A stretch of 64,000 nt of DNA from contig NW_020825463.1 of assembly GCF_003286085.1 (NCBI RefSeq), positions 104,503 to 168,502 of the forward strand, read 5' to 3'. The position numbers and the translations under genes are program-made. The DNA comes from Drosophila persimilis (Eukaryota; Arthropoda; Insecta; Diptera; Drosophilidae). Below, piece by piece: positions 20,403 through 32,073 of this stretch; within the stretch, counting starts at the first letter, position 1; the number at the start of each line of letters is the position of its first letter. Below the pieces are notes generated by a model, which did not search any database, had not been told where the DNA came from, and was given only the letters and a program-made list of their open reading frames with translations.

Positions 20403-21064
20403 ATGACATTGCAAATAAATAATTACGCCGAAATACCGTATACTACAAACACTACTAGGGCCAACAATACAGCCAATCCTCTAGCTACTACCACCACAAA
20501 TGTAAATACAAATAATTTAGCCCATACCACTACTGCTACTACAGGTGCCCAGTACAACAGCTCTCTCAAAATCGATTATTGGAACGCCTGTGGTCTAAAA
20601 AACAAAATTTTGGAGTTAGAACTATTTATGCAGCGTAATAACGTGGGCATAATGATGGTTATTGAAACACGCATAACCTCAAATGACCCTACAAAATTGG
20701 TCTCAAGCACATTGCACTTGAACCAATTACAGACAATTTCTTGCAGTGTGCTCCCATCGCATTAACCACTAACAATAATGAGGTCATTGCTCTAGCGCCA
20801 ATATATTGCCCGCCAACTATCACCTGGACGGAGCAGCACTTCAAAAAGTTATTCAAGTACATGAGCGAACTCTGTTATGGCTCCAAATTTATAGTTTGCG
20901 GGGACTGGAACGCTAAGCACCCATGGTGGTGCAATGTGCGATCCTGTAAAAGAGGCAGAGTTTTAATGAACGCGATCCATGCAAACATCTGCTTAAATGT
21001 GTTGGCCACTGGGGGAGACACACACTAGCCATTTGATCAAAGAAAAAGGCCCTCCGCTATTGAT
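20403..21064 (+). pseudogene. LINE copy 1 ORF2 N-terminal part: endonuclease
   Basis: ATG at 20,403 overlaps the expected end of ORF1 by ~20 bases, the usual ORF1/ORF2 layout in this clade. Motifs: YWNACGLKNK (metal-binding Asn), VIETRI (Glu) and VCGDWNAKHPWW (Asp/Asn). The enzyme nicks target DNA to prime reverse transcription. Compared with copy 2, about 97 bases are missing after 20,694, which shifts the frame. An in-frame TAG at 21,026-21,028 (after GGDTH) separates it from the RT part and is shared with copies 2 and 3. Confidence 0.8.
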
Positions 21065-24000
21065 TTGGCACTATATGCTGGCATAAACTATGACAGAATT
21101 CACACATATTCAGCAGTTGATCTGCAATCTGACCATCTTCCTATCTTCATTAACCTGGGCATCTGTGGCTCAACGACAGTCCCGGTAACAAATCGCCGAC
21201 TACTACCAAGCAAAGCAAATAACAAAAAATTCCAAGATTTGCTATCGCAGCATATCAATCTCAACATGGAAATAAACTCAGGAGAAGACATTGAGGCTGC
21301 GATCGATATTGTAAATCAAAACATCTACAATGCAGAGGCGGCTGCAACTTCGCTAATAAATCTGCGTTCTCACCCACGCACAGGGCAACTGACACTAGAT
21401 AGGAAAACACAGAAACTATTAAGGCTCAAATGGCAGCATAAAAGGGAGCATATGCGCAGACCCACCTTGGAGACGCGAAGGTTATACAACGCAGCAAATC
21501 ATCGGCTAAAAACGGCCCTTCGTAAGGCTAAAAATAACCAGATCAATAACCTTTTTAAAAAAGTAGACGCTCAAGATCGTTACAGAATGCAAAAACTATG
21601 GCGCTTAACAAACACTTTAATGAGGCAGCCAGAACCAAACTGGCCATTGAAAATTCCCAGCAGTAGTGGTAGTAGAGAAGGCTATAGGTGGACAAAGAGT
21701 AGCGAGGAGAAAGCTGAAGCTTTTGTGTCACATTTAGAAGAAAGATTCACACCAAAACTCATAAACTCCGACGAATTTAGAAATAGGGTAGTTATGGAGT
21801 GTAAGGAAATAGCGCAGCTCAAACGCTTAACAACTAAACCTGCCTGGCTTCAGAGGCAACAATTTGGGCGGGAATACGATGTAAATAGACTCCCGTTCAG
21901 GCCTATTTCCCCCAATGAAGTTATGATGGAAATCAAATCTCTACAAATCAAAAAGGCTCCTGGCATGGACCAAATAAACAACAGAGTCATTAAAGCGTTA
22001 CCTCAAAAGGTAATTATTCATTTGACAAATATTTACAATTGCATCTTGAGACATGGCCATTTCCCCAAACAATGGAAATGTACTGCTATTACAATGATTA
22101 AAAAACCGAGCAAAAATGCAAATGAAGTTGGCTCTTATCGACTGATTAGCCTTTTGGCTGGCTTCTCTAAAATCTTTGAAACCTTGCTCATGAAAAGAAT
22201 GTTTGAATGCGAAGACTTTGAGAAGGCCATTCCCTCTCATCAGTTTGGATTCAGGAGAGAGCATAGCACGGAGCAACAACTGGCACGCGTTACACAGTAT
22301 ATTCTTGATGCATATGAGAAACAGTTACTTTGTTCTGCCGTATTTATTGACGTGAGCGAAGCCTTTGACCGAGTTTGGCATATGGTCTACTACTTAAGCT
22401 AGCGAAGCTACCCCCGTTTACATATTACAACGTTTTAAAAAGTTACTTAGCAGATAGAACATTTTTTGTAAACGGAAACAATGGAATACGAGACCTGGAA
22501 GGATTTGCGCAGGAGTGCCCCAGGGTAGCGTCCTCGGCCCTGTACTCTACACAGTCTTCACGTCGGATATGCCGCTACCGGATTGAGTCGAATATATACA
22601 ACAACATGATGCTTTCTACTTACGCAGATGGCACAATCATCCTATGTGCTAAAAAAGAAGCCAGTACAGCGGTTAGAACAAATCAGTGTTATCTTGAACA
22701 CTTCACTGCTTGGGCTTCCAAATGGTGCATCAGCCTTAATACCAGCAAAACGGTCGATGTCCTCTACACAAGGCGATCGATTGCAAATGGCATAGGTGAG
22801 CTATCGCCAAAAATATACAACGAAGCAATCAAAAGTAAGCCAAGGCATCGCTATCTAGGCTTGATAATGGACAGGAAACTTGTGCTACATGCCCATACCA
22901 CCCAGTTAGCAATTCGAGTGAGAGCAGCAGCCATGAGACTGAACTGGATCATTGGTCATCAGAGCCGGCTATCTAAAAGATGCAAAATGGTTATTTATAA
23001 ACAATTAATCGCCCCAATATGGCAATATGCCTTACCTGTATGGGGAGCATTGGTATGCGAATCTCAATTTTGCAGGGTAGAAAGCGCACAGAACCAACTC
23101 CTACGAAAAATCGTAAAGGCTAGCAGGTACACAAGAAATCAAGTTATCCGAGATGCACACAACATTGACTCTGCAGAAGAAACCTTTGATAAAGCCAGCG
23201 GCAGGCTAGCAGCTTCACTATTTCGCCATCCAAATCTGGAAGCAAACAGACTCATCATGCAGCCCTTCATTCCTCAAAGGCTTGACCGGCCAAGATACAC
23301 AAAGCAGCTGGAAACTCACTTTCGGCCTCTCCAACAACAACTCCTGCAGCAGGCAGCGCAACAACATCTACTGCTGCCAACTTTAATCAGACACGAGCAG
23401 TTTGAAATTGAACAACATCGCCAACTCCGGGAGTCCCAAGTCAAGGAAGCACTTGTCGAACGGAAACGCCTTGAACAAGAGCGTCGCATAGCCCTTGGTA
23501 TCCCGCAGGAGAGACCCTCAATAATCTGGGTTAATCGTATGGCGCAATGTCTCAGGAGAGGAGAAATGAATCGATTAGAAATGGCGCAGAAGATTCGTTT
23601 TGAGCCCGAATACATACAAAGGCTCATAATGACTCCGCTTGAACCACACAAATTCGCTCCGCCTACTCCAGAGCAGCTTCTCGAAGAGCAAATGAAGTCC
23701 CTGCAGCAGCAACTTGAGAAGGAGCTCGAAGAAGAGATGGACGCAGCATTTGCCGCCGAAGAAAGCCGAGCCCGCACAAATTCTCACCAGGAAGCCTCAT
23801 CTGTGTGTGTAGAAGCTGCACAACCAAAAGCTATGGCCACTCCAATACCTAAAAGAAGACAAAATATCATCAATGCCAATCTGGATGGCAATAATTCTGC
23901 TTACCTTTATTTACAGGCAAATATCACAGCTACCGACGGCCTCTTGGTGCATTCAATGCAAATCTGGCGCCCAGCAGTCCATCCGTTGGCCTGCTATCCT

Positions 24001-24270
24001 GCTGTAATTCCTATGGCTGCCTGCAGCGAGCGGCCTCCCACGCCATCTTCTATAAGGGCCTCGCCTACTGCCGGGATTGACCGGAATGACGTATCCGGAA
24101 TGACTTTTTGGCAAATTCTCCGAATCCACTCCGCAGCATGCAGCAGCCTATCGCTACTCCAAAACCTGAAAGAAGACGAAAAATCATCAATGCCAATCGG
24201 GATGGCCAGCTATCCTGGGCGCAGCGAGCCGGCTGCAATGCACATTTCCGACCCTTTAATCGCCTTTTGA
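21065..24270 (+). pseudogene. LINE copy 1 ORF2: reverse transcriptase and C-terminal extension
   Basis: The frame continues SAIDLALYAG (end of endonuclease). RT follows with KAPGMDQINNRVIKALP, SYRLISLLAGFSKIFE, HQFGFRREHST and FIDVSEAFDRVWH (motif A). YADG at 22,621-22,632 stands where copies 2 and 3 have the catalytic YADD. A one-base loss near 22,381 splits the frame (ends 22,402, resumes 22,375). After the usual Jockey C-terminus comes an extra ~270 residues, Gln/Glu-rich and helical (LQQQLEKELEEEMDAAFAAE), then a Ser/Pro-rich tail. This copy cannot encode an active RT as it stands. Confidence 0.85.
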
Positions 24271-24786
24271 CTGGCTCGCCAAATCCGCACCGCAGTATAT
24301 CCAGCATCCAATGAAGGCCTGTCCAACAGTTACAACAGCCACTGGTGAATCTTCTTCTCATTGGCCTAATGCTGGATCAATGGCAGTTGCAGCAGCCTAA
24401 TGACGTCACGTGGCATTTACTCAGACCGCTCCCAGGTCACCTTCTGAAATTTCACCGCCGTCCAGTGTGCCAATGGTGGAAAGGCGCACACCGAAAGACA
24501 CGCCCTCTGGAAGCATATAGGCGAAGCAATTTGTAACAATCGAATACTTACTCACTTACGGTGCGGCTTTATACTTCCCCTGAGACTGCAGCAGCCTGAT
24601 GAAGTCACCGGGTCCTTTATTTTGACACCTGCTCAAGCCAACTGCTACAGAATCAATTCCATCCAGTGAGCTGATGATAGAGGTTCATACCTATATATAC
24701 GTCCGCTGTAATTAAATGGGCAAAGAAATTATAATTAATACAGCTATTTGTTAAATTTATAATTTTATTTATAATTTATAATAAAC
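24271..24786 (+). other. LINE copy 1 3' untranslated region
   Basis: No ORF of note. It contains a near-repeat of coding sequence starting upstream: AAATCATCAATGCCAATC near 24,181 repeats a segment near 23,865. It ends in AT-rich sequence without a clear poly(A) tail and meets the element A LTR at 24,787. Copy 1 has a short AT repeat at the end, where copies 2-4 have ACTTACAATGCAATTTTCAA. Confidence 0.7.
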
Positions 24787-25504
24787 TGTGATGAACCCAT
24801 TTCAGGCTGAGGTAAGCTCAGTCCCGTCCAGGGGTCAATCCACAAGAAATTTGTAGAAATTGGATGGAACCGTGAGGGCGGCATCGGGGGGCGGCCTATC
24901 GTAGAGGGGCGGATCGGGCTAGAATGGGCGTCGCTAGTCGTGCATACGAAACGGCTGCGTGGACTCGGGGCGGGGTGGCGTCGGTGCCTCGACTAATTGG
25001 AGCGAACTTACGAAATCGGGTGTTTTTACTTTGATAATTCGACACTTTATTGTACTTCCTAGCGGTTTCAATGAACTTATTTTAATTGTCGCCGATGTCT
25101 TCTTGTGAGTTCCGGGTACCGCGTCTGTACTCCGGACCGGGTCTCCGCGTAAGTTGCTCTTTGGTTCTCGTCGCCGTCTTTTTATAGGCCCGTATTGCTG
25201 GGTCTGCGGGTTTGACAAATGCACTTCCGCGTCGGGGTGCACTTTGCCGTTCTTGGTGATCGTCGCAGATTTTCGCGGCGTCGACTTTCCTCCGTCGATG
25301 AACCCGGAAGACCGCACTCGGCCGATGTCTTGGCCTGGAGTGGGGAAAGTTCGCGTGACCTGATGTCTTTGGTCATCGTTATGGAGTTGGCGCGTGTTGA
25401 TCGGTGGTTGCTTGCGGAAGGGGGCGTTGGTTGCGGGGTGTGGTGCGATGCTCTCATTATAAGTCGGGGGACGGATTGTATCGAAACCTTTTAGGTTCGT
25501 TACA
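24787..25504 (-). repeat. Element A LTR, left arm (3' LTR)
   Basis: 718 bp, from TGTGATGAACC to CGTTACA as read on +, that is TGTAACG...CATCACA on -. It is near-identical to the LTRs at 32,090-32,807 and 41,050-41,767. The TATA box (TATAAAAA) and AATAAA fall in the same places. It directly touches the LINE 3' end, as in every copy. Confidence 0.9.
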
Positions 25505-26823
25505 CCCTCCCCTTTCTTCCCCGGTAAGAGTTACGAGGACTCGTGGGTCGGGCTCTTGTGGTTTCTTCTGTGGTCTGCGTTGGGGTTTCCGCGTTATCTT
25601 CGCTTCGTCAGTGGGTTTGTGGGGCGCGCGGTCGTGAGCGTTACGTTACTTCTCTCGCTGGCGTCAGCGCTGTTCGATTAATTGGTGGTCGCGCGGTTCG
25701 CTGCGCTTGCATTCTCGGCGGTATAATGCCATCGGGCTCGTTTTTTTTGCCGGTGCTGTCTTTTGGCTGGGTGTCCCGGGTTTTGCTGACTCAGCGGTGC
25801 CGTGGTTGGGGCGTCGTGTTGATGTCTCGTTTTCTTTCTTCGTCGATGTCAGTATTCTCGAGTAGGTCAGTGGGTTCTTCGGCCTCGTGATCGTGGAACT
25901 CTCTCAGGTCGTTGATATTTGCGGTTTTGTGTTTCCGGCTTTCGCAGTGTTGTAATTTGGCGATGTTTGGCGATGGAAGACTCTTGACCCGGTAGGGGCC
26001 GTCGAACTTCGGGGCTAGCTTTGCCGCAAAGCCCTCGGCGGCGTTTGAGAGGTGCTGTTGGCGTAGTAGTACCAACGATCCAACGGCGGGGCGCAATAGT
26101 CGCCGGCGGATGTTGTAATGTCTCCCTTGCTCTTGACTGGCTCTCTGGATGTTATTCCGGACGATGGCGAATACTTCTTTCAGCCTCGTCGCTTTGCTGG
26201 CGGCCGTCTCTGGCGTCGAGGGCGCCGGGGAGTCGGGGCTCCCTTCCTTGCAGGAGGAAGGCGGGGCTGAATCCGGTCGTCTCGGCGACACTGGAATTGA
26301 TCGCCAATGTCATCTCGGGTAGGAGCTCGTCCCATGTATTCTGGTGGTCGTGGACGAACTGGGCGATCATCGTTTTCACAGTCCGGTTGGCTCTCTCCGT
26401 CGGGTTTTCTTGGGGGCAATACGGGGCTGTGTGTTGCAGCTCCACGCCTGCGCTTCGCATGAATGTTCCAAACGATCGGCTGGTGAACTGGGTTCCGTTG
26501 TCGCAGACGAATAGTTTTGGCACGCCGAAGCTACACAGTATTCGTTCTCTGATGGCCCGTCCGAGGTTTGCTGTTGTCGCTTTCTAGAGGGGTACCAGTT
26601 CCACCCACTTGTAGAAAGTGTCGAAGAATACCAGTAAGATGGTGTTCCCGTGCTTCGAACGTGGTAATGGTCCGACGAAGTCGGCACACAGGGTGGCGAT
26701 GGGTTCTTCGGCTTTACGTGTGAGCATCCTGCCCACGGCTTTGCGCTGCGCGGCTTTGAACTTCTGACAGCTTACGCAGCCCTGCACGTACCGTCGCACG
26801 TCTCGGTGTAGTCCTGGCCAGTA
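25505..26823 (-). pseudogene. Element A integrase region, left arm
   Basis: On the minus strand: zinc-module end (CVSCQKFKAAQRKAVGRMLT) and ADFVGPLPRSKHGNTILLVF near 26,584-26,820. LFVCDNGTQFTSRSFGTFMR and YCPQENPTERANRTVKTMIA (DDE core) lie at 26,152-26,523. The C-terminal module, with LAPKFDGPYRVKSLPSPNIA, lies at 25,791-26,291. A purine-rich tract sits against the LTR. Fossil with more than one break. Confidence 0.85.
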
Positions 26824-27501
26824 GGCATAAGCCTCCACAAAAGAAAACCTGACCACAACAGCATCCCCTGAAGGGACAGCCCCGGGGGCTTATTATCTCA
26901 TTATTACTTCATTTTTAGATTATTACTTCATTTTTTAGTACTATTATGACACAGACAACGCTGAATCTTTATTTTCCCCAAATTAAAAGTAAGAAATAGG
27001 CTAAGAGAACCCCAAATGGTGAGGACTCTTTAATTGGTAGTAGAATTAAGAGAACCAACACGAAAGGAAGACGCATACTACGCAACAAAGAGAGCCAGCA
27101 GGGAAGAGAGCGAAGCGGCAGAGAAGCCGTCGATCGGTCTTACGCCCACGCAGCCGAGGGAGAGAGCCGACGGCGAACCATGCAGACACCCCCGAACCGA
27201 GGCCGGCAGCCGAAGCTGCAAAAAGAAAAGCAGAGTAGGCAGGGTGTAAGCTCAGGAGCAGAAGTTTCCCAAAATGTTAAATGCGTATCGAAATCCACAT
27301 TGTAGCTATTAAATGTTTGCCGTTTATCCCCTCACAATAAAGACACCCACCTCAACCCACCGGTTTCAGAACTTTCGCCCGTAGGAGTCCCTTAGCCCCT
27401 CCCCCTCTCTTCCCTATTCCCTGGGGCCCGGCGAAGTGGATGTGAGTCGTGGATCTTGCGGCATCCACCAAGCTGGGCTTCCTTTTCCCGTACCTTTCTC
27501 A
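26824..27501 (+). repeat. Element B LTR fragment inside element A, left arm
   Basis: GGCATAAGCCTCCACAAAAG onward matches the LTR at 11,717. It includes AATAAA near 27,338 and one of the ~82-bp repeats. It is flanked on both sides by element A sequence, so it is a nested insertion that has since lost parts. Its inverted counterpart is 29,751-30,434. Confidence 0.85.
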
Positions 27502-27813
27502 CCTGCGTCCGTCTGCAGGGAAAATTTGACGTTAAAGTCTGGGCAGGCGACTACCGGTGCAGTGGTGAGCAGTGTTTTCAGCTCGTCGAAGGCGCCTTTT
27601 TGTTCCTAGCCCCATGTCCATGCTTTCCCTTTCTTCAGCAGCAGTGACATTGATTGGACTACGGTGGCAAAGTTTGGGACAAATCTGCGGTACCACCCGG
27701 CCATGCCTACGTATTGTTGTAGCTCTTTCAGGTTGGTCGGCAAACTCAGATCCTTTACGGCTGCGATTTTTTCGGGGTCCGTGTGGATACCTTCTTCGCT
27801 GATCATGTGGCCC
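27502..27813 (-). pseudogene. Element A reverse transcriptase end, innermost left arm
   Basis: On the minus strand it reads GHMISEEGIHTDPEKIAAVK and LQQYVGMAGWYRRFVPNFAT, the RT connection region. It is the mirror image of 29,439-29,750 and ends abruptly at 27,813, the inner edge of the left arm. Confidence 0.85.
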
Positions 27814-29438
27814 AGATTCCTGTGCGCCATTGAAACCACAATACAATGTGTCGCCACACGCCTCCATCTCCAAGGCCCCCAACGCCCCATCCCAAACACG
27901 CCGATTATCACCGCGACCCAGAACACGCCCCCGGACCCACGAACTCGAGAACTCCGCCGCCAACGAATTCTCCGCCACGACACGAGACAAGAGCAAGGAA
28001 CAAGGAACACAGAGCCCATGGGCACAACGAGGCACACCAGCCCCAGGCCCACTCCGAGAAACCCAAAACTAAGCAGAGCCACGAAGAAAGCGAGCCGGTC
28101 TCCCGAGGGCACCGACGCGGTTCCACCAACGAAAGGAAGGAACCAAGGAAGCCCCTCCAGAAGACAACCCGGCCCCAGCAACGACAGCCGCCACGCAGCA
28201 GCCAGGCGCTCGAGGTACCACCTCCGACCGCCACCCTGGCCCACGAACGCGTCGACACCGCCCTCGACGCGAAGACGACCCCTACAACACCGACCGACCC
28301 GCTACTTCCGCGTCTTCTCAGGCAGGAACCGGGAAAGGCGATCACTGCCACACGAGGCACCCACCGGAACTCCGACGCACCTGGAGCCGACGCACCATCG
28401 ATCGTCCCCGACATCATGGAACGCCTCCCGGATAACCCCTCGTACGGCGCCGGCATGCGGCCCAGCACCACGCCTGGTGCCAGCCATGTCGGTGAACTTC
28501 ATCGCCCAAATTAGCCGTTGGTCAAACGCTACGATCGCCATCGAGACCCGCACGTTCGTACATCACGCTGAGGACGACGTCGCGCAAGCACCCCCCAGGA
28601 CACACACGAGCCCCCTACTCATGATCGAGGCACCCGCCGTCGTCGCCAGCATAAGCGAATACACTCACGAAGTCGAACCACCAAGCGCATTCGACACAAC
28701 GATCCTCCCCGAGAACCCCGACCACACTTGCGACCCAGGAATCGACGACCCACCCGAGGACGATTCGGAACGAATCTCCGACCCATGGCCTCCCGACATC
28801 GCGCCGAAAATACGGAAATTTCTAGACGAGGAACTGCCAACACTCGCGGGCCTCCGAGGGACGACGGGTCTAACTGAACACACCATCGTCATGAGGGACA
28901 ACCGACCCATTAAACAACGGTACTACCCGAAAAATCCAGCCATGCGGCGGATCATCGATGAACAGGTCGACCAACTGATAGCTGAGGACCTAATCGAACC
29001 GTCCCGGAGCCCCCACAGAGCGCCAATCGTCCTGGTCCGCAAAAAGGACGGGAGATGGCGCATGTGTGTAGATTATCGGCAGCTAAACGAGCGTTCTATC
29101 CCGGACGCGTACCCGCTACCCAGGTAGATACCACCAAAGGCCCGCGACAGCCGGGAAGCCACGGCATTCACGATACCCGGCCGAGGATTATACCAATGGA
29201 AAGTAATGCCTTTCGGTTTACACTCCGCGGGAGCCACGTTTCAACGGACCCTCGACGCCGTTATCGGCGCAGACATGGAACCATTCGCGTTCGCATATCT
29301 CGACGACATCGTCATCATCGGGAAAAGCTTCCAGGAACACCTGAACAACGTGAAAGAAGTTTTCGCACGACTGCGGAAGGCAAACCTACGGGTCAACACG
29401 GACAAGTGTGCCTTCTTCCAACGCCGGATAAAATACCT
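27814..29438 (+). pseudogene. Palindrome spacer: element A gag tail to reverse transcriptase
   Basis: After ~90 bases of unassigned sequence the plus strand carries element A parts: the Pro/Arg/Thr-rich gag tail (27,900-28,500), the inter-gag-RT region, and RT motifs IIDEQVDQLIAEDLIEPS and LVRKKDGRWRMCVDYRQLN (28,940-29,080). FAYLDDIVI with the YLDD site lies near 29,290. It is close to element A copy 1 at 13,400-15,000 on the opposite strand. It is the only part of 19,187-38,516 without an inverted partner. Fossil. Confidence 0.85.
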
Positions 29439-29750
29439 GGGCCACATGATCAGCGAAGAAGGTATCCACACGGACCCCGAAAAAATCGCAGCCGTAAAGG
29501 ATCTGAGTTTGCCGACCAACCTGAAAGAGCTACAACAATACGTAGGCATGGCCGGGTGGTACCGCAGATTTGTCCCAAACTTTGCCACCGTAGTCCAATC
29601 AATGTCACTGCTGCTGAAGAAAGGGAAAGCATGGACATGGGGCTAGGAACAAAAAGGCGCCTTCGACGAGCTGAAAACACTGCTCACCACTGCACCGGTA
29701 CTCGCCTGCCCAGACTTTAACGTCAAATTTTCCCTGCAGACGGACGCAGG

Positions 29751-30434
29751 TGAGAAAGGTACGGGAAAAGGAAGCCCAGCTTGGTGGATGCCGCAAGATC
29801 CACGACTCACATCCACTTCGCCGGGCCCCAGGGAATAGGGAAGAGAGGGGGAGGGGCTAAGGGACTCCTACGGGCGAAAGTTCTGAAACCGGTGGGTTGA
29901 GGTGGGTGTCTTTATTGTGAGGGGATAAACGGCAAACATTTAATAGCTACAATGTGGATTTCGATACGCATTTAACATTTTGGGAAACTTCTGCTCCTGA
30001 GCTTACACCCTGCCTACTCTGCTTTTCTTTTTGCAGCTTCGGCTGCCGGCCTCGGTTCGGGGGTGTCTGCATGGTTCGCCGTCGGCTCTCTCCCTCGGCT
30101 GCGTGGGCGTAAGACCGATCGACGGCTTCTCTGCCGCTTCGCTCTCTTCCCTGCTGGCTCTCTTTGTTGCGTAGTATGCGTCTTCCTTTCGTGTTGGTTC
30201 TCTTAATTCTACTACCAATTAAAGAGTCCTCACCATTTGGGGTTCTCTTAGCCTATTTCTTACTTTTAATTTGGGGAAAATAAAGATTCAGCGTTGTCTG
30301 TGTCATAATAGTACTAAAAAATGAAGTAATAATCTAAAAATGAAGTAATAATGAGATAATAAGCCCCCGGGGCTGTCCCTTCAGGGGATGCTGTTGTGGT
30401 CAGGTTTTCTTTTGTGGAGGCTTATGCCTCCACA
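29751..30434 (-). repeat. Element B LTR fragment inside element A, right arm
   Basis: On the minus strand it starts TGTGGAGGCATAAGCCTCC at 30,434 and runs past AATAAA to one ~82-bp repeat. Element A pol lies on both sides (RT end to the left, RNase H to the right). A solo LTR or LTR remnant nested in element A. Confidence 0.85.
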
Positions 30435-31803
30435 GTCTTCTGGGCGATCCGAAAACTGCGATGCTATCTCGAAGGCTACCGATTCGACGTCATAACCGAT
30501 CATCTCGCACTAAAGTGGCTGAATACCCTCGAGAGCCCTTACGGTATTGTAGCAAGATGGGCGCTCGAACTACAGCAATACCAATACGACGTGCATTATC
30601 GGGCCGGCAACCAGAACGTAGTCGCGGACACACTGTCAAGACAACCATTGGAGACCCTCTCCCGCAACGAGGAAGACAACCCAGCATGCACCTGGCTACC
30701 GTGGAAACTATGCGTGCCTAAAAACGGCCGGACGAGAGTACTCCGCGAATGCCATGACGAACCAACGGCAGGACACCTTGGCGTCCGGAAAACCATCCTG
30801 AGGGAAACACAACGATACTACTGGCCAGGACTACACCGAGACGTGCGACGGTACGTGCAGGGCTGCGTAAGCTGTCAGAAGTTCAAAACCGCGCAGCGCA
30901 AGGCCGTGGCCGACTTCGTCGGACCATTACCACGTTCGAAGCACGGGAACACCATCTTATTGGTATTCTTCGACACTTTCTACAAGTGGGTGGAACTGGT
31001 ACCCCTCTAGAAAGCGACAACAGCAAACCTCGGACGAGCCATCAGAGAACGAATACTGTGTAGCTTCGGCGTGCCAAAACTATTCGTCTGCGACAACGGA
31101 ACCCAGTTCACCAGCCGATCGTTTGGAACATTCATGCGAAGCGCAGGCGTGGAGCTGCAACACACAGCCCCGTATTGCCCCCAAGAAAACCCGACGGAGA
31201 GAGCCAACCGGACTGTGAAAACGATGATCGCCCAGTTCGTCCACGACCACCAGAATACATGGGACGAGCTCCTACCCGAGATGACATTGGCGATCAATTC
31301 CAGTGTCGCCGAGACGACCGGATTCAGCCCCGCCTTCCTCCTGCAAGGAAGGGAGCCCCGACTCCCCGGCGCCCTCGACGCCAGAGACGGCCGCCAGCAA
31401 AGCGACGAGGCTGAAAGAAGTATTCGCCATCGTCCGGAATAACATCCAGAGAGCCAGTCAAGAGCAAGGGAGACATTACAACATCCGCCGGCGACTATTG
31501 CGCCCCGCCGTTGGATCGTTGGTACTACTACGCCAACAGCACCTCTCAAACGCCGCCGAGGGCTTTGCGGCAAAGCTAGCCCCGAAGTTCGACGGCCCCT
31601 ACCGGGTCAAGAGTCTTCCATCGCCAAACATCGCCAAATTACAACACTGCGAAAGCCGGAAACACAAAACCGCAAATATCAACGACCTGAGAGAGTTCCA
31701 CGATCACGAGGCCGAAGATCCCACTGACCTACTCGAGAATACTGACATCGACGAAGAAAGAAAACGAGACATCAACACGACGCCCCAACCACGGCACCGC
31801 TGA
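30435..31803 (+). pseudogene. Element A RNase H and integrase, right arm
   Basis: RNase H end: FWAIRKLRCYLEGYRFDVIT, DHLALKWLNTLESPYG, QNVVADTLSRQPLE. Integrase: HDEPTAGHLGVRKTILRETQ and CVSCQKFK (HHCC), ADFVGPLPRSKHGNTILLVF, FVCDNGTQFTSRSFGTFMR (DDE core, 31,071-31,442), and LAPKFDGPYRVKSLPSPNIA in the C-terminal part (31,303-31,803). Family role: degrade RNA in hybrids and insert cDNA. Fossil with a few breaks. Confidence 0.85.
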
Positions 31804-32073
31804 GTCAGCAAAACCCGGGACACCCAGCCAAAAGACAGCACCGGCAAAAAAAACGAGCCCGATGGCATTATACCGCCGAGAATGCAAGCGCAGCGAACCG
31901 CGCGACCACCAATTAATCGAACAGCGCTGACGCCAGCGAGAGAAGTAACGTAACGCTCACGACCGCGCGCCCCACAAACCCACTGACGAAGCGAAGATAA
32001 CGCGGAAACCCCAACGCAGACCACAGAAGAAACCACAAGAGCCCGACCCACGAGTCCTCGTAACTCTTACCGG

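Larger units (their letters stand above)
18676..24786 (+). mobile_element. Jockey-clade LINE, copy 1 (longest 5' end)
   Basis: A non-LTR retrotransposon with a short 5' leader (~130 bp), ORF1 with three CCHC knuckles, and ORF2 with apurinic-type endonuclease and reverse transcriptase, then a 3' region with no poly(A) tail. It abuts the element A LTR at 24,787. It is defective: ORF1 is split between frames, the endonuclease has a ~97-bp deletion, there are frameshifts, and the RT active site is YADG. Copies 2-4 lie at 32,808-38,516, 41,768-48,308 and 48,801-50,398. Confidence 0.9.
19187..27813. repeat. Left arm of a large palindrome
   Basis: It reads as reverse complement of 29,439-38,516. 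Paired positions sum to 57,252 near the centre, ~57,594-57,606 in the middle and 57,703 at the outer end, the shifts reflecting a few indels. Content: LINE copy 1, element A LTR and integrase (-), element B LTR (+), element A RT end (-). Long inner stretches such as 27,034-27,249 and 30,003-30,218 look identical. Confidence 0.9.

Noticed and set aside
18676-24786. LINE as a telomeric HeT-A/TART element marking a chromosome end
   Set aside because: No head-to-tail chain of the LINE and no oligo(A) junctions. Copies are in both orientations and travel with LTR elements, so they spread by segmental duplication.
27814-27900. Unassigned ~90 bases at the left edge of the palindrome spacer as a host gene remnant
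   Set aside because: Too short to assign, with no coding or splice signal that I can support.
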